From assembly GCA_964638775.1 (NCBI GenBank), contig CAZWZH010000012.1, positions 1 to 28,623 on the forward strand: DNA of 28,623 bases, written 5' to 3'. Below are positions 26,990 to 28,623 of the stretch, in pieces. Position numbers and translations under genes: made by a program. Numbering within the stretch: position 1 is the stretch's first letter; every line of letters starts with the position of its first letter. Under the pieces are notes generated by a model that had not been told where the DNA came from, did no database searches, and saw only the letters and a list, made by a program, of their open reading frames with translations. Origin of the DNA: Azophilus sp964638775. Lineage in GTDB: Bacteria; Pseudomonadota; Gammaproteobacteria; Pseudomonadales; Azotimanducaceae.

Positions 26990-28623
26990 CTATTCCACAT
27001 CGGCGCCCGCTTCGCCCCGCGAGGTCGAAAGATTGGTCAGGTGCTTCGTGGGGCTCTCCAGCAGGCTCATCACCTGGATCGGGCGGTTCGACTCCACGGA
27101 CAGCCGCCATTTCCCGGAATGATCGCCGAGCGCTCCCTGCACCCCCACGCCGGATTCGAGCTGTTCCGATGTCAGGGTCAGTGAATCGCCTGCCGGTACG
27201 GTCACTTGCACCTCCGAGTCCGACCCCACGCCCCGGTCGTCGACCCCCCGTATCCTGACATCCGCGGCCTCCGTGCCGGGATTCACCAGCCGGAGGCTGC
27301 TCTGTTGGTTCATATTGCTGGCCGGGTTGAAAATCGCCACCACGTACCGGGTTCCCACTTTCGGGGCGAGGTCGTGCATCGAGGTGAGAAAGCCGTCCGG
27401 GTGGCGAATGTACGACAACACCACGATGTCCAGATCGCTGGCCAGTTCCAGGTACCAGTTCCCTTCGCCCGGGCCGGTGTGGCCGGAAAGCCCCTTGCCG
27501 TCGCTGCCCACCTCGAGATCGTCTGAATTGAAGTGCACCGCGTGGTTGGCGGGCAGGTTGAGCGCAAGCGGATCGTAGGACCAGTCGCTATCGTCGAATG
27601 CGGCGATACGAACCTCACCCGCCCGGGCGCTCCGGTTGATGACCCGCACGAATCCCTGACGGCCCGCGCTGTCCGACGCGGGGGAAAACAGCGGCACCCT
27701 GTGTTTGCCGTCCGCTTCCTTCACCGGCACGGTCGATAGATTCGTGAGGTGCCCCGTCGGGCTGCTGAGCAGGTTCATCACGCCGATGGGCCGGCTCGAT
27801 TCCACGGTAAGGCGCCATTTGCCCGTGCCGTCGCCCAGGAATCCTTCCACACCCACACCGTCTTCCAGGCCCGCTGCCGACAGTGTCACGACGGCCCCCG
27901 GTTCAACGGCGACTTCAACCACGCTGCCCGGCGAATCGCCATGGTCATCCACACCCGTGATCGAAACCTCGGCAGGCTCGTCGCCCGGATTGATCAAACG
28001 CAGCAGGCTCCGCTGTTCGATGTTGCTGCCCGGATTGAAAACGGCCACCCAATGGCTGGTTGCGGTGCCCGGAACGACATCGTGCATCGCTGTCAGGAAT
28101 CCATCGTTCCCCCGGATGTAGGACAACACCTCGATATCCAGTTCCGTCAGCAGTTCGAGGCGCCAGTCCCCCTCGCCGGAGCCGCCGATGCCGGTCAACC
28201 CCTTGTTCGCGTTGCCCCGCTCCAGGTCGTCCGAATTGAAGTGCGCAGTCTCACCCGAGCCGAGCCACAGGTTGACGGATCCGTACCGCTTGCCGGATTC
28301 GTCGATCGGCCTGACGAGCACCTGACCGGACTTCGGTGAATGATTGATCAGGCGCAGGAAACCCTGGCGTGAAAGATCGGCCGTGGACGGAACCAGCGGC
28401 GCCACAGACTGCAAAGGAACCCAGGGAGCGCTTTTCGTTCCACCCTCATCCCCCGCATCCCCCTCATCGCCTTCGTCGCCTTCATCGCCTTCGTCGTCCT
28501 CATCGCCTTCGTCATTCTCGTCGTCCTCGTCGCCTTCGTCGCCCTCATCCCCTTCATCGTTCTCGTCGCCTTCGTCCCCCTCGTCGCCGTCGTCATCGTC
28601 CTCATCGTCGTCCTCATCGTCGT
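26990..28623 (-). CDS. Large modular protein, C-terminal part (acidic linker plus A-B-A-B modules); start beyond right edge
   Basis: The frame is open from the right edge and gives 543 visible residues ending at TAG 26990. Residues 1-61 are an almost pure Gly-Asp-Glu (GDEGDE, DDE) linker. Then come four related modules of about 110-125 residues arranged A-B-A-B, with exact 236-residue spacing between like modules: A contains RQGFLRLIN, HFNSDDLE, LSYIR and GFLTSMHD; B contains LRLINPG, GVDD, LEDGVGV, GKWRLTVES and SPTGHLTNLST. Alternating strands and glycine turns suggest beta-sandwich domains. Asp-rich linker and module style suggest a secreted or surface protein, perhaps calcium-binding, with a catalytic or signal region upstream; this is inference. 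A TTG at 28414 is not its start, since the frame continues. Confidence 0.8.
   Translation of the reverse strand, partial: DDEDDDEDDDDGDEGDEGDENDEGDEGDEGDEDDENDEGDEDDEGDEGDEGDEGDAGDEGGTKSAPWVPLQSVAPLVPSTADLSRQGFLRLINHSPKSGQVLVRPIDESGKRYGSVNLWLGSGETAHFNSDDLERGNANKGLTGIGGSGEGDWRLELLTELDIEVLSYIRGNDGFLTAMHDVVPGTATSHWVAVFNPGSNIEQRSLLRLINPGDEPAEVSITGVDDHGDSPGSVVEVAVEPGAVVTLSAAGLEDGVGVEGFLGDGTGKWRLTVESSRPIGVMNLLSSPTGHLTNLSTVPVKEADGKHRVPLFSPASDSAGRQGFVRVINRSARAGEVRIAAFDDSDWSYDPLALNLPANHAVHFNSDDLEVGSDGKGLSGHTGPGEGNWYLELASDLDIVVLSYIRHPDGFLTSMHDLAPKVGTRYVVAIFNPASNMNQQSSLRLVNPGTEAADVRIRGVDDRGVGSDSEVQVTVPAGDSLTLTSEQLESGVGVQGALGDHSGKWRLSVESNRPIQVMSLLESPTKHLTNLSTSRGEAGADVE
27020..28369 (-). repeat. Two tandem protein-level repeats of 236 codons (708 bp)
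   Basis: Unit 1 (28369-27662) and unit 2 (27661-27020, slightly shorter) align without length change between the RQGF(L/V)R(L/V)IN and (L/S)LRL(I/V)NPG landmarks. The DNA has diverged considerably, so the duplication is old. Confidence 0.85.
28439..28621 (-). repeat. Simple GAC/GAG/GGC codon repeat encoding a Gly-Asp-Glu linker
   Basis: Sixty-one codons are nearly all Asp, Glu or Gly with a few Asn, in 9-bp (GDE) and variant units. The region continues past the window edge. Shadow frames here give artificial Met/Thr/Lys-rich products. Confidence 0.9.

Noticed and set aside
28348..28617. Met/Thr/Lys-rich frame on the minus strand at the right edge
   Set aside because: It is an out-of-frame reading of the Gly-Asp-Glu codon repeat; the true frame continues into the modular protein.

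Overview
The window looks like chromosome of a high-GC gammaproteobacterium outside the Enterobacterales. The minus-strand block aspS-yebC-ruvC-ruvA-ruvB-tolQ-tolR-tolA follows the Pseudomonas-type gene order (usually with ybgC between ruvB and tolQ, absent here). AspRS resembles the Pseudomonas form, and RhlB, MiaE, SixA and bacterial-type ProS fit the same group. I cannot name a genus. Many start codons are GTG or TTG.

Layout. (1) 1-6916, minus strand: a zinc-ribbon FmdB-like protein, AspRS, YebC, the RuvCAB Holliday-junction machinery and the start of the Tol envelope system (tolA runs off the left edge). A 282-bp spacer between yebC and ruvC holds a long inverted repeat. (2) 7192-8136, plus: a chromatin-like protein with a lysine/alanine-rich H1-like arm and an HU domain, with its own promoter and terminator. 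(3) 8291-10926: proS, a TlpA-like lipoprotein thioredoxin on the opposite strand, and a glutaredoxin-type arsenate reductase. (4) 10936-14613, minus: a tightly coupled ABC exporter and propionyl-CoA synthetase pair. (5) 14723-17265, plus: an alpha/beta-hydrolase, the tRNA hydroxylase MiaE and an unusual glycosyltransferase-like protein. (6) 17418-18087: a lower-GC hicAB toxin-antitoxin cassette with a palindromic operator. (7) 18160-26935, plus: argC, a class Ic aspartate aminotransferase, an RhlB-like helicase, a glyoxalase-II-like hydrolase, an AI-2E transporter, a HisC-like aminotransferase, a rhomboid protease, a luciferase-like oxidoreductase and SixA. (8) 26990-28623, minus: the C-terminal part of a large protein with a Gly-Asp-Glu linker and four related modules arranged A-B-A-B; its N-terminus lies beyond the right edge.

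Most genes are housekeeping. The least explained items are the acidic/A-B-A-B protein, the inverted repeat at 3683-3787, the H1-HU fusion, the glycosyltransferase-like protein and the HicA variant lacking the usual histidine. I found no tRNA, rRNA, CRISPR array or transposase gene, and no gene-free stretch over 300 bp.
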